From contig CAYOXX010000107.1 in NCBI GenBank assembly GCA_964408025.1, positions 1 through 9,531 of the forward strand: 9,531 bases of DNA, read 5' to 3'. Shown in pieces: positions 1 through 7,015 of the stretch; position 1 is the first letter of the stretch; every line of letters begins with the position of its first letter. Both the position numbers and the translations under genes were made by a program. The notes under the pieces are model-generated. The model made no database searches. It was given only the letters and a program-made list of their open reading frames with translations, and was not told where the DNA came from. The stretch comes from CAYOXX01 sp964408025 (GTDB lineage: Bacteria; Acidobacteriota; DATKUA01).

Positions 1-1436
1 ACGAATTCCTGTCGAGCGTGCACGGACGGCTTCTGCTGGCTGGGGAGCCCTATGGGCCGACCTGCTCTACCTGCCACGGGGCGCACAACATCCCTTATGC
101 CGACATCCTGCGCACCCCGCACTTCAAGGTCGAGATGGTTGGCGTGTGCGGCGGCTGCCACGGCGAGGCGCTTGCCGACTACCGGGAGAGCGTCCACGGC
201 GAGGCGCTGCTGGAGAGCGGGGCCTTCGAGTCCGCCTCCTGCGTCGACTGCCACGGCAGCCACCGGATACTGCCGCCCGGCGATCCCTCTTCCACCGTCT
301 ATCCGACCGGGATTGCCAGCGACTGCGCCTCCTGCCATGCCGACGAACGCTTGATCAGGCGCTTCAACTTTCCCTCGGAGGTGGTGAGGGTCTACGAGGT
401 AAGCTACCACGGCCGCGCTGTCGGCTTCGGCGACACACAGGTGGCCACCTGCTCCAGCTGCCACGCCTACCACTCGATATTCCCGGCGGCCGATCCACGC
501 TCCTCGATCCACCCAGACAACCTGCAGCGGACCTGTGGCGGCTGCCATCCGGGCGCCAGCGCCAACTTCATCGCGGGCAGGATCCACGCCCACCGGGAGA
601 GCAAGGAGAACTTCTGGTCCCAGCTGGTGGCCGACTTTTACGTTTGGCTGATCGTTATCTTAATAGGTGGCATGGCGGTCCACAACGGTTTGGATCTTGT
701 GCGCAAGATGATCGTGCGCGCCCAACGGCAGAAGAGCGAGCCGCACGTCGTGCGCATGACACTGCGGGAGCGGCTCCTGCGCGCGGCCCTGACCGTCAGT
801 TTCCTGATGCTCGCCTACACCGGCTTCGCCCTGCTCTTCCCAGACGCCTGGTGGGTGGCGCCGCTGAACATGGTCTCCGATTCCGAACAGTTCCGCGCCA
901 CCACGCATCGCGTGTGCGGCGTAGTCCTCACGGCGCTCGCCCTGCACCAACTCTGGTTCCTATTCTTCCACCCACGCGGCCGCGAACAGCGGCGCCGCTT
1001 CGCGCCGCGACTGAGGGACCTGCGCGACCTGAAGGACAACATCCTCTTCTACCTGGGCCGCCGCGCCGGGCGGCCAAGCTTCGGCCGCTTCAGCTACATC
1101 GAGAAGATCGATCACTGGGCCGTGGTCCTGGGCACGCTGGTGATGGTGGTCACCGGCTTCGTCCTCTGGTTCGAGGGCGTCGCCATGCTCTTCATGCCGC
1201 GCTGGCTCTGGGAGGTCTTCGCCGTCGTGCACCTCTACGAGGCGATACTGGCTCTCCTGGCAGTGGTCGTCTGGCACTTCTATTACGTGTTCATCAACCC
1301 CGACGTGGCGCCCATGGCGCTTACCTGGGTCACCGGGAGGATAACCCACAAGGAGCTGGCCAGGCTGCACCCGGAGGAGTTCGAGGAGGTGCTGGAACGG
1401 GAGAGAGAAGAGAAACCGGGCACAATAGACGCATGA
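1..1436 (+). CDS. Multihaem cytochrome c / cytochrome b fusion, CbcL-like quinol oxidase (5' partial)
   Basis: The reading frame is open from base 3 and runs in from the left edge, so the true start and probably more haems lie outside. Six CxxCH haem c sites are visible, with first Cys codons near 63, 147, 240, 324, 450 and 534. They form three diheme units; SVHG/SYHG motifs precede or separate them and could supply distal His ligands. After about 200 residues comes a membrane b-type domain with about five helices (roughly nt 633-695, 780-850, 900-965, 1105-1170, 1190-1290). Helix histidines that could bind haem b lie near nt 681, 906, 945, 1113, 1230 and 1275. This order (periplasmic multihaem c, then HydC/FdnI-like diheme b) matches Geobacter CbcL, a menaquinol oxidase used in respiration to low-potential extracellular acceptors. 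The family call is firm; the physiological acceptor is inference. The gene stops at TGA 1434-1436. No partner gene is visible. Confidence 0.85.
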   Translation, partial: EFLSSVHGRLLLAGEPYGPTCSTCHGAHNIPYADILRTPHFKVEMVGVCGGCHGEALADYRESVHGEALLESGAFESASCVDCHGSHRILPPGDPSSTVYPTGIASDCASCHADERLIRRFNFPSEVVRVYEVSYHGRAVGFGDTQVATCSSCHAYHSIFPAADPRSSIHPDNLQRTCGGCHPGASANFIAGRIHAHRESKENFWSQLVADFYVWLIVILIGGMAVHNGLDLVRKMIVRAQRQKSEPHVVRMTLRERLLRAALTVSFLMLAYTGFALLFPDAWWVAPLNMVSDSEQFRATTHRVCGVVLTALALHQLWFLFFHPRGREQRRRFAPRLRDLRDLKDNILFYLGRRAGRPSFGRFSYIEKIDHWAVVLGTLVMVVTGFVLWFEGVAMLFMPRWLWEVFAVVHLYEAILALLAVVVWHFYYVFINPDVAPMALTWVTGRITHKELARLHPEEFEEVLEREREEKPGTIDA

Positions 1437-1442
1437 CGTGCG

Positions 1443-1477
1443 CCCGCCCGGCACTCTGAAAGCGCGAAGCGGGCGGG
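1443..1477. terminator. GC-rich hairpin between convergent genes, possible terminator
   Basis: CCCGCCCG (1443-1450) can pair with CGGGCGGG (1470-1477) across a 19-base loop. It sits just after the cytochrome stop and in the 82-base gap between two convergent genes, where a bidirectional terminator would be expected. No T tract follows on either strand, so this is a weak candidate. The only AT-rich stretch nearby is TTAATTAA at 1515-1522, which overlaps the stop codon of the minus-strand small gene. Confidence 0.25.
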
Positions 1478-1518
1478 GGACAGGATGCCTTTCCTCCTCA
1501 CACAAACTAAATACTTAA

Positions 1519-1737
1519 TTAAGCGTCGGTGTCTTCGTCGTCGGCGTTGTTCTCTTCTGCGTTTTCGAGCTCCTCCCTGAGGCGGCGGCGGAGCTCTTCC
1601 TTGTCGCGGCCGCGGTCGTAGCCCCTCCCGCCCCTGGGTGTGCCGTGGGGGCGCTGGATCGGGTCGCGATCCCAGGTGCGGCGCGGGCGCCTGGGGGGAG
1701 GGCCTGATGAATCGCCGGACTTCTTTTTTGCGCTCAT
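1519..1737 (-). CDS. Small highly charged protein, 72 aa, unknown function
   Basis: Not recognised. The ATG at 1735-1737 gives 72 residues. The N-terminal half is basic and rich in Pro, Arg and Gly (PPPRRPRR near residues 13-20, then RGGRGYDRGR near 35-44), which looks disordered and could bind nucleic acid. Residues 45-60 (KEELRRRLREELENAE) are probably helical, and the tail is strongly acidic (ADDEDTDA). A longer form from TTG at 1794 is possible but would start upstream of the TATAAT box at 1768-1773. No good Shine-Dalgarno is visible before the ATG. The gene lies 136 bases beyond the stop of the sugar kinase on the same strand. The amphipathic charge layout and promoter argue for a real gene, but low complexity and high GC make a chance open frame possible. 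Confidence 0.5.
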   Translation of the reverse strand: MSAKKKSGDSSGPPPRRPRRTWDRDPIQRPHGTPRGGRGYDRGRDKEELRRRLREELENAEENNADDEDTDA

Positions 1738-1767
1738 TGTGCCGTTTCGCTGCAAGGCTGCAATCAG

Positions 1768-1794
1768 ATTATAACCGTTTCGCGGGCGGAGCAA
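1768..1794 (-). promoter_or_regulatory. Possible sigma70-like promoter for the 72-aa gene
   Basis: On the minus strand a perfect TATAAT (1768-1773) is preceded, after 15 bases, by TTGCTC (1789-1794), a weak -35 match with a short spacer. The -10 box is 31-36 bases before the ATG at 1737. A perfect TATAAT is rare in sequence this GC-rich, which is the main support. It would let the small gene be transcribed separately from the upstream cca-nfo-kinase operon. Confidence 0.4.
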
Positions 1795-1873
1795 TCTCCG
1801 CTTCGTGGGAATTGCTTCGGTCGCTGTGCGAACTCTCGATGGCGATTATGACGAGGGTGTTTCGCAAACAGCG

Positions 1874-2884
1874 TCATTGTTTTGTGAGGCGCCCGACGCG
1901 GCAGCCCTGGGCGGCGGGGCTCCATTCGATCTCCGTGGCCCCGAGACGGCGGGCCGTCTCGCCGATCCGCTGGCGCGCCTCGCCGCCGCCGTCGTGCCAG
2001 AGGACGACGCAGCCGCCCCCGCCGGCGCCGCACACCTTGCCGGCGCCGCCGAGCTTCTCGGCCTCTTCGACGAGCGCGTCGACGGCGGGCGTGGCGATCA
2101 TGGGGGATAGCCTCTTCCTCTGCCGCCACTCGCGGGCCAGCAGGCTGCCGACGGCGGCCCAGTCGCCCGAGCAGAGGGCGCCGGCCATCTGGACGGCGGC
2201 GTAGCCGATCTCGGCCAGGGCCGAGCGGACGTTTTCGTCGCCGTCGATGAAGGCCTTGTAGACCTCCCAGTTGTTGAGACCCGAGTGGCGCGGCCTGCCG
2301 GTGTAGACGAGGGTCATGCGGCGCCGCAGCTCGCCGAGGTCTGCCGCTAGCTGCCGCGCCTCGACGGCGCCGGGCGCGAAGCGGATCTCCTGCAGGCCCC
2401 CGTTGAGGGCGGCGTAGTGGTCCTGGCAGCCGGCCGGCGTCCCCAGGACCTCGGCCTCGAGGTCGAGGCATAGGCGAACAAGATCGGCGGCGACGAGCGT
2501 CTCTCCGCGGCGGAGCAGGAGTGCCGAGGTCAGCGCCACGCAGAGCGCCGAGGATGCGGCCAGCCCCGCGCCGACCGGCGAGCCGGAACGGGTGCGCACC
2601 GCGACGCCGCCCTCGGGGACCAGGCGCTGCACAATCGTCGCAGCCAGCTCCAGTCCCTTCGGCAACTGATCGCTCCCGCCGGGCGACAGCTTTGCCTTCA
2701 GTCCGCGGTCTTGCGACTCGAGCTCGGTCCGCCCGCCCGCCAGGTCGCTCACTACCGCGGTCGCCGTGACGTCGATGGCCAGGTTGACGGTGCAGGCCTC
2801 GGGCAGGAAGAGGTAAAGGGGGTGGATGTCGAGTGTCCCCCCGGCGAGGTCGATTCGGCAGGGCGCTTCGGCTCGGATCGGCAT
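1874..2884 (-). CDS. GHMP-family sugar kinase (galactokinase / heptose-kinase-like)
   Basis: This is a 336-residue cytoplasmic kinase that would phosphorylate a sugar or similar hydroxyl using ATP. All three GHMP motifs are visible: the N-terminal substrate motif PCRIDLAGGTLDIHP (residues 8-22), the ATP-binding loop PVGAGLAASSA (103-113) and the C-terminal glycine loop GKVCGAGGGGCV (282-293). The segment GCQDHYAALNGGL (152-164) is like the corresponding region of HddA-type heptose-7-phosphate kinases and fucokinases, but GGTLDIHP differs from their usual GGWTDxxP. The ATG at 2884 has a good AGAGGG Shine-Dalgarno six to seven bases upstream. It starts 21 bases after the nfo stop, so it is the fourth gene of the cca operon. 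The substrate cannot be told from sequence. The LPS heptose genes lie elsewhere in the window and use the ADP-heptose route, so HddA is not implied. Confidence 0.85.
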   Translation of the reverse strand: MPIRAEAPCRIDLAGGTLDIHPLYLFLPEACTVNLAIDVTATAVVSDLAGGRTELESQDRGLKAKLSPGGSDQLPKGLELAATIVQRLVPEGGVAVRTRSGSPVGAGLAASSALCVALTSALLLRRGETLVAADLVRLCLDLEAEVLGTPAGCQDHYAALNGGLQEIRFAPGAVEARQLAADLGELRRRMTLVYTGRPRHSGLNNWEVYKAFIDGDENVRSALAEIGYAAVQMAGALCSGDWAAVGSLLAREWRQRKRLSPMIATPAVDALVEEAEKLGGAGKVCGAGGGGCVVLWHDGGGEARQRIGETARRLGATEIEWSPAAQGCRVGRLTKQ

Positions 2885-2905
2885 TTGTATCCCTCTGCTT
2901 CGCCG

Positions 2906-3769
2906 TCAGTCTTGCTTGATCAGCCTCCGCAGCGTGGCAAGGTTCTCGACATCCTCGGCGTAGTCCGGGCCCTTCGGCGTCTCCAGGATCATCGGCACGT
3001 CGAGCAGGCGCGGGTCGTTTAGGAGCATTCGGAACGGCTCGAGGCCGAGGGCGCCACTACCGATGTGTTCGTGTCGGTCTACGCGGCTGCCCAGGTCCTT
3101 CTTCGCGTCGTTGAGGTGGATAGCCTTCAGCTTCTCGAGCCCGATTACTTCCTCGAACTCCGCCCACGTCTTCTCGTAGCCGTCGCGAGTAGTGATGTCG
3201 TAGCCGGCGGCAAAGACATGGCAGGTGTCGAGGCAGACGCCGAGGCGGTCGCCGTCGGCGACCGAGTCGATGATGCGGCGCAGGTGCTCGAAGACGAAGC
3301 CGAGGTTGGTTCCCTGCCCGGCCGTGGTCTCCAGCAGCACCAGCAGCCGGTAGTCCTCGGTCCGCCGATGCAGCCAATCGAAGCTCTCGGCGACGCGGCG
3401 CAGCCCGGCGTCGACACCGTCGCCCTTGTGGGAACCGGGGTGCATGACCAGGTAGGGGATCTCCAGCCTCTCGGCCCGCTCCATCTCGACCAGGAAGGCC
3501 TCGCGGCTTTTTAATAGCAGGCCCTGCTCGTCGGGCGAGGCGAGGTTGATGAGGTAGGAATCGTGGGCCACCACGGGGCGGATGTCGAACTTCTCCTGGT
3601 TGGCGCGAAACCGCTCGACGGTCTCGTCGCCCAGCGGCCTGGCGCGCCACTGGTTGCTGCTCTTGGTGAAGATCTGGATAGTGTCGCAGCCGACTTCGGC
3701 GCCGCGCTCGAGCGCCTTCTCGATGCCACCGGAGATCGACATGTGGGCGCCGAGGCGCGGGGGGCTCAT
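2906..3769 (-). CDS. nfo: Deoxyribonuclease IV (endonuclease IV, AP endonuclease)
   Basis: This 287-residue TIM-barrel enzyme cleaves DNA 5' of abasic sites in base-excision repair, using three zinc ions. All nine metal ligands known from E. coli Nfo are present at nearly the same positions: His69 (AHDSYLINL), His110 (HPGSH), Glu147 (ETTAGQGTNLG), Asp181 and His184 (CLDTCH), His218 (HLND), Asp231 and His233 (DRHEH) and Glu263 (ETP). Length equals the family norm. The ATG at 3769 overlaps the stop of the upstream membrane-protein gene in an ATGA, and a purine-rich AAGGGAAAGGG lies just upstream. The frame is open further upstream to 3940 but that part overlaps the neighbour and lacks family similarity. 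The gene is probably translationally coupled within the cca operon. Confidence 0.97.
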   Translation of the reverse strand: MSPPRLGAHMSISGGIEKALERGAEVGCDTIQIFTKSSNQWRARPLGDETVERFRANQEKFDIRPVVAHDSYLINLASPDEQGLLLKSREAFLVEMERAERLEIPYLVMHPGSHKGDGVDAGLRRVAESFDWLHRRTEDYRLLVLLETTAGQGTNLGFVFEHLRRIIDSVADGDRLGVCLDTCHVFAAGYDITTRDGYEKTWAEFEEVIGLEKLKAIHLNDAKKDLGSRVDRHEHIGSGALGLEPFRMLLNDPRLLDVPMILETPKGPDYAEDVENLATLRRLIKQD

Positions 3770-4278
3770 CCCTTTCCCTTCCTCACGAAGAAATCCACGA
3801 TCAGCTTGAAGCCTAGGAGGATGATGACTACCGCCGCCAGGACCGTCAGGTTGGTGAGCCCCAGGGCGCGCCAGCCCCTGAAGGTGAAAAGCAGGCACGC
3901 TGCGCCGACGGCCAGGAGGATTATACCGGGGGTGAAGCACTTCCTCGCCTTCTCGCTGAGCAGCGCGGCGGTGATGTTCGCCAGCCCGACCACGATGATG
4001 AATCCCGGCCAGAGCCTCGAGTAGCCGAAAACGTGCTCGAGGTAGTTTCCCATCGCCAGGAAGAAGATCCCGAGCCAGAGCACTATGCAGCCGCCGAGCA
4101 GGAACTCGACGCGCGGCTTGGAGGTGTAGAAAGCGGCGATCATGGCGCCGCCGATCACCACCAGGATCAGCGGCCAGGAGACGTGGAAGCGAATGGTGAG
4201 GCCGTACTCGGCGAGCAGCAGGTAGGCGCCGACGAGGACGAGAGCGGCTCCGAGGACTACCGTATGCTCGCGCTTCAT
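3766..4278 (-). CDS. Small polytopic membrane protein, DUF5668/LiaF-N-like
   Basis: A 170-residue protein that is almost wholly hydrophobic, with about six predicted helices near residues 6-24, 34-50, 58-77, 88-106, 117-134 and 143-163 and a basic C-terminus (FFVRKGKG). Repeated segments with Trp-Pro before a long aliphatic helix (SWPLILVVIGG near 35-44, LWPGFIIVVGL near 89-99) recall the helical hairpin of DUF5668 and the LiaI/LiaF membrane region. Those proteins are linked in some bacteria to envelope-stress sensing, but no function can be assigned here. The ATG at 4278 overlaps the cca stop by four bases and its own stop overlaps the nfo start by four bases, so it is locked into the operon. 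The frame upstream of 4278 runs through the cca gene and is not used. Confidence 0.8.
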   Translation of the reverse strand: MKREHTVVLGAALVLVGAYLLLAEYGLTIRFHVSWPLILVVIGGAMIAAFYTSKPRVEFLLGGCIVLWLGIFFLAMGNYLEHVFGYSRLWPGFIIVVGLANITAALLSEKARKCFTPGIILLAVGAACLLFTFRGWRALGLTNLTVLAAVVIILLGFKLIVDFFVRKGKG

Positions 4279-5666
4279 GGCGTCGCCCCCCGCCCCTGCA
4301 GTCGTGGTACGAACTGCTCGAGCAGGAAGCGGCGGGCCGCCTCGCGTTCGGCCGGAATCCCTCCGTCGACGATGGCCTTCTCCACAGCCCTCTGGGCCTC
4401 GCCGACCTGCGGGCACTGGCCGATTCCCAGCAGATCCATGACTTCCTCCCCCGTGAGCGGCGAGCTGGCGCTGCGAATCCCCTCCTGGTCGACCGCGCGC
4501 AGCCGCGCCGCCAGGTGCTCGAAGTCCGCCGGATTGTTGTGGGGTGGCTTCCTGGCGAGGATGTCGGCGCGGTAGAGCTCAGTCAGGTCGTCCAGCAGGG
4601 CGCCGGCCCGCCGCACCAGCCGCCGCACCGACTTGTCGGACCACTCCGTCCGGTAGGCCACCATGTGCATCTCGACCAGCCTGGCCACCTCCTCGATCGT
4701 CTTCCTGCTGTAGCGCAGGCGCCTCAGCGCCGCCCGCGTCCCCACGGCGCCGGCGTGCTGGTGGCCGTGAAATACCACTCGGCCCCCCATCTCCCTGGAG
4801 GTGCCGCTCTTTCCCAGGTCGTGGAAGAGGGCCGCCAGGCGGACGCGCAGCCTCGGCCCGACCCCGTCCAGGACCTTGAGAGAGTGGCTGAGCGCGTCGT
4901 CGCCGTGGTACTCGGTCGGCTGCTCCACGCTCGCCAGCTCTTCGAGCTCCGGCAGGATATGGCGCAGCAGCTCCAACTCTCGCAGCGCGCGTATTCCCTC
5001 GGCCGGCCGCGGTCCGGTGAGGACCTTCGTCAGCTCCTGTCCTATCCGCTCCCCCGGCATACCGGCGATCTTCGGCGCCCCGGCGAGGATCGCCCGGCGC
5101 AGGGCCGGATCGAGCTTGAACCCCTCGACGGCGAGGAAGCGGACCGCCCTCAGCATCCGCAGCGGATCGTTGGCGAGTGTGTATTCCGGCTCCATCGGCG
5201 TGCGCAGGATCCGCTTACCCAGGTCGTCGCGGCCGCTGCCGAGCGGGTCGATAATCTCCGCGGGCTCGGTCTTGCCGACCGGGATCAGCAACGTGTTGAC
5301 TGTGAAGTCGCGCACCAGCGCGTCCTGCTTCATCGTCTCCGAGAGCGGCGCACCGACGGACGAGATGTCGAGGGCGATCTTCCGCAGCGGCTCGCTTATC
5401 TGGACGGTTTTACCGCCGCAGCGCAGCTCGACGGTCGGAAAGGAGCTGATCGCGGCGGGTCGCGAGCAGCCGGGGAGCGCCTCGGACAGCGCATCCCCGA
5501 GTTGCGTAGCGCCCCGCGGGGCGTCCACAACCAGGTCGAGATCGGTCTGCTCGTCGCCGCCCAGGAGCCTCCTGACCGATCCGCCGACCATGAAGACGGG
5601 GAGGCCCTCGCGCCGCGCCACTGCGGCGACCTCGGAGACGAGATCCTGGAATTGGTTTGTTTGCAT
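4275..5666 (-). CDS. cca: CCA tRNA nucleotidyltransferase / poly(A)-polymerase family protein with HD domain
   Basis: This 463-residue class II nucleotidyltransferase probably adds or repairs the 3' CCA of tRNAs. The catalytic head shows VGGSVRRLL (27-35), the metal-binding DLDLVV (42-47), VRDFTVNTL (118-126) and the nucleotide-recognition helix NDPLRMLRAVRF (166-177). A middle tRNA-binding region follows, then an HD phosphohydrolase domain (FHDLGK 281-286, HGHQHAG 300-306), as in bacterial CCA enzymes that also carry phosphatase activity. Two starts are possible: GTG at 5687 and ATG at 5666. The ATG is chosen because the GTG lies only two bases past the TATAAT box at 5690-5695. It is the first gene of the minus-strand operon. 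Some relatives add only A, or are poly(A) polymerases; sequence alone does not fully separate them. Confidence 0.9.
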   Translation of the reverse strand: MQTNQFQDLVSEVAAVARREGLPVFMVGGSVRRLLGGDEQTDLDLVVDAPRGATQLGDALSEALPGCSRPAAISSFPTVELRCGGKTVQISEPLRKIALDISSVGAPLSETMKQDALVRDFTVNTLLIPVGKTEPAEIIDPLGSGRDDLGKRILRTPMEPEYTLANDPLRMLRAVRFLAVEGFKLDPALRRAILAGAPKIAGMPGERIGQELTKVLTGPRPAEGIRALRELELLRHILPELEELASVEQPTEYHGDDALSHSLKVLDGVGPRLRVRLAALFHDLGKSGTSREMGGRVVFHGHQHAGAVGTRAALRRLRYSRKTIEEVARLVEMHMVAYRTEWSDKSVRRLVRRAGALLDDLTELYRADILARKPPHNNPADFEHLAARLRAVDQEGIRSASSPLTGEEVMDLLGIGQCPQVGEAQRAVEKAIVDGGIPAEREAARRFLLEQFVPRLQGRGATP

Positions 5667-5694
5667 TGAGTTCGGTTTCTCTCGCACATATTAT
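5666..5694 (+). promoter_or_regulatory. Possible divergent promoter for the phosphatase operon
   Basis: On the plus strand TTGAGT (5666-5671) and TATTAT (5689-5694) are separated by 17 bases, each a good but imperfect match. TATATT at 5692-5697 is an alternative -10 box. Either would start transcription about 40 bases before the GTG at 5744. The -10 box overlaps the -10 box of the opposing cca promoter. Confidence 0.45.
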
Positions 5695-5719
5695 ATTGAC
5701 GGGGCCACTGAGGCGTCAA
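5690..5719 (-). promoter_or_regulatory. Sigma70-like promoter of the cca operon
   Basis: On the minus strand TTGACG (5714-5719) and TATAAT (5690-5695) are separated by 18 bases, matching the consensus at 11 of 12 positions. Transcription would begin near 5683, giving a leader of about 17 bases before the cca ATG at 5666. Such a match in high-GC sequence is unlikely by chance. Confidence 0.75.
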
Positions 5720-5743
5720 GAAAACCGCCTTCGGAGCCGGAGC

Positions 5744-6223
5744 GTGCGCCGCGTACTGATCGTCTGCCACGGCAACATCTGCCGCTCGCCGATGGCCGAG
5801 GGCTACCTGCGCAAGCTCGTCGAGGATAGCCGGCTCGAAGGGATAGCGGTAGCGTCGGCCGGCGTCGGGGCGCTCGAGGGCAACGCCGCCTGCGACGAGG
5901 CCCGCGCGGTGGCCCGCCTGCACGGCTTCTCCATCGATAACCACTGGGCCCGCCAGCTGACCGAAGCCGACCTGGCCGCCGCGGACGAGGTTTTGGTAAT
6001 GGACCGCTTCCAGCGCGACTCGCTGCGCCGCCACGCCGACCGGCCCGACAAGGTCAGGCTGCTGGCCGAGTTCGGCCCTGGCGCGGAAGTTTCGGTCCCG
6101 GACCCCTACGGCCGCGAACTCGATGTCTACGAGGAGATCTACGCGCAGATCGAGGCCGCCGTCGACGGCTACTTCCGCGAATGCATCTTGCCGATTGCCG
6201 AAGGGAACGGCGAGGGACGATGA
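5744..6223 (+). CDS. Low-molecular-weight protein tyrosine phosphatase
   Basis: A 159-residue cytoplasmic phosphatase of the LMW-PTP (Wzb/YwlE-like) family, which removes phosphate from tyrosine or, in some members, arginine. The active-site loop is CHGNICRSP, with nucleophile Cys8 and Arg14 in the C(x)5R pattern directly after the first strand, and the general acid is Asp120 in DPYG. SAGVGALEG (38-46) is a family-typical segment. The GTG at 5744 is chosen because the catalytic strand starts immediately after it, as in the family, and GGAG at 5733-5736 is a fitting Shine-Dalgarno. The frame is open to 5657, but that part crosses the promoter region. No tyrosine kinase or capsule gene is nearby, so the substrate is unknown. 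The stop overlaps the next start. Confidence 0.93.
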   Translation: MRRVLIVCHGNICRSPMAEGYLRKLVEDSRLEGIAVASAGVGALEGNAACDEARAVARLHGFSIDNHWARQLTEADLAAADEVLVMDRFQRDSLRRHADRPDKVRLLAEFGPGAEVSVPDPYGRELDVYEEIYAQIEAAVDGYFRECILPIAEGNGEGR

Positions 6224-6972
6224 GCGTCGACGACCAGCCCCGCCTGCCCGACGACGAGCAGTACTACTACGCCAACTACTTTCTCAAGATCGAGGCTCTC
6301 TTCGCCGCCCTGCGTGGTCGCAGCCTGCTCCTCTCGCCAGCCGACTACCAGCTCGCCAGGAGCTGGTACGAGCGCGGCGTGCCGCTCTCCTGCGTGCTGC
6401 GGGGCATCCGCGCCGCCTACTTCAAGAAGCTGGCCGCGGCCGAGGAGCCCGAGGACGAGGAGGTGCGCAGCCTGAGCTGGTGCCGCTGGGCGGTGGTGCG
6501 CGAGTGGAAGGAGTACCGCTCCGTCCCGGTCGGCCCCTCGGGAGCGGAACCGACGCCGCCGGAGAAGACCGGCGACGAGATCGACGCCATCCTCGACGGG
6601 CTCCTGTTCGACCTCGCCCGTGCTCGCGACCTGCAGCTCGCCGAGGGGCGCGAAGAGCTTGCCCGGCAACTGGGTGGATTGCATACCGAGACTGTCGATC
6701 TCCGCGCAAACTGGTCTGGTGGCGCCGTCGATCTGGAATCCCTCGAGGCCCGTCTGCGGGAGCTGGACGTGCGGATGCTGAGCGCCGCCGAGGAGAACCT
6801 GGACCCCGAGACCTGCAAGAAGATCGAGCGCAGCATCGCCCGCAAGCTGCGGCCCCACGCCGAGGCGATGGACACCGGGACGCTCGATCGCACCCGCCGC
6901 GCTGCGTTCAGGGCCAAACTCCGGATCGTCCTTGATCTTCCGCTTTTGACTCTCTATTCGTTTAGTTATTAG
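6220..6972 (+). CDS. Conserved-looking protein of unknown function, 250 aa
   Basis: I cannot name the family. The protein is soluble, with no signal peptide or membrane helix. The N-terminal part, DEQYYYANYFLKIEALFAAL (12-31) followed by SLLLSPADYQLARSWYERG (35-53) and PLSCVLRGIRAAY (55-67), reads as a compact helical domain. It recalls, from memory only, uncharacterised proteins in acidobacterial and deltaproteobacterial genomes. An acidic linker (74-83) and a Pro-rich stretch (104-117) follow, then long charged helices (118-235) and a hydrophobic end (LDLPLLTLYSFSY). The ATG at 6220 overlaps the phosphatase stop in an ATGA and has GAGGG at 6212-6216 as a Shine-Dalgarno, so the two proteins are probably made together. 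Codon pattern and GC match the core neighbours (about 73% G+C by hand count over 6361-6600), apart from an AT-rich final dozen codons. Confidence 0.8.
   Translation: MSVDDQPRLPDDEQYYYANYFLKIEALFAALRGRSLLLSPADYQLARSWYERGVPLSCVLRGIRAAYFKKLAAAEEPEDEEVRSLSWCRWAVVREWKEYRSVPVGPSGAEPTPPEKTGDEIDAILDGLLFDLARARDLQLAEGREELARQLGGLHTETVDLRANWSGGAVDLESLEARLRELDVRMLSAAEENLDPETCKKIERSIARKLRPHAEAMDTGTLDRTRRAAFRAKLRIVLDLPLLTLYSFSY
6946..6972 (+). promoter_or_regulatory. Weak possible promoter for the ASCH gene
   Basis: TTGACT (6946-6951) is followed after 15 bases by TATTAG (6967-6972), which matches four of six -10 positions. It lies in the AT-rich end of the preceding gene, 44-70 bases before the ASCH ATG. 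The short spacer and poor -10 box make this tentative. Confidence 0.25.
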
Positions 6973-7015
6973 TGCACGGGCACGTCGTTCGCTGCCGTAA
7001 AAATGGAGGTGAAAT

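Noticed and set aside
960..1505. Minus-strand 181-codon frame opposite the cytochrome gene
   Set aside because: Antisense to the membrane domain of the cytochrome; low-complexity composition, no domain.
1478..1518. REP-type palindrome near GGGGGACAGGATGCC
   Set aside because: The first half resembles REP-like repeats I recall, but the second complementary half is not present, and only one copy occurs in the window.
1638..2204. Plus-strand 188-codon frame across the small gene and the kinase end
   Set aside because: Runs antisense to the GHMP motif III region and has no family features.
3770..3940. 57-codon upstream extension of nfo
   Set aside because: It overlaps the membrane-protein gene out of frame and has no similarity to endonuclease IV, whose conserved start LGAHMSISGG follows the ATG at 3769.
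4515..5669. Long plus-strand open frames opposite cca (384 and 342 codons)
   Set aside because: They are antisense to a gene with clear catalytic motifs, show no recognisable domain, and have the Arg/Pro/Ala-rich composition expected of shadow frames in high-GC DNA.
5657..5743. N-terminal extension of the phosphatase
   Set aside because: The extension covers both promoter -10 boxes and lacks family similarity; GTG at 5744 puts the catalytic strand at the N-terminus with a good Shine-Dalgarno.
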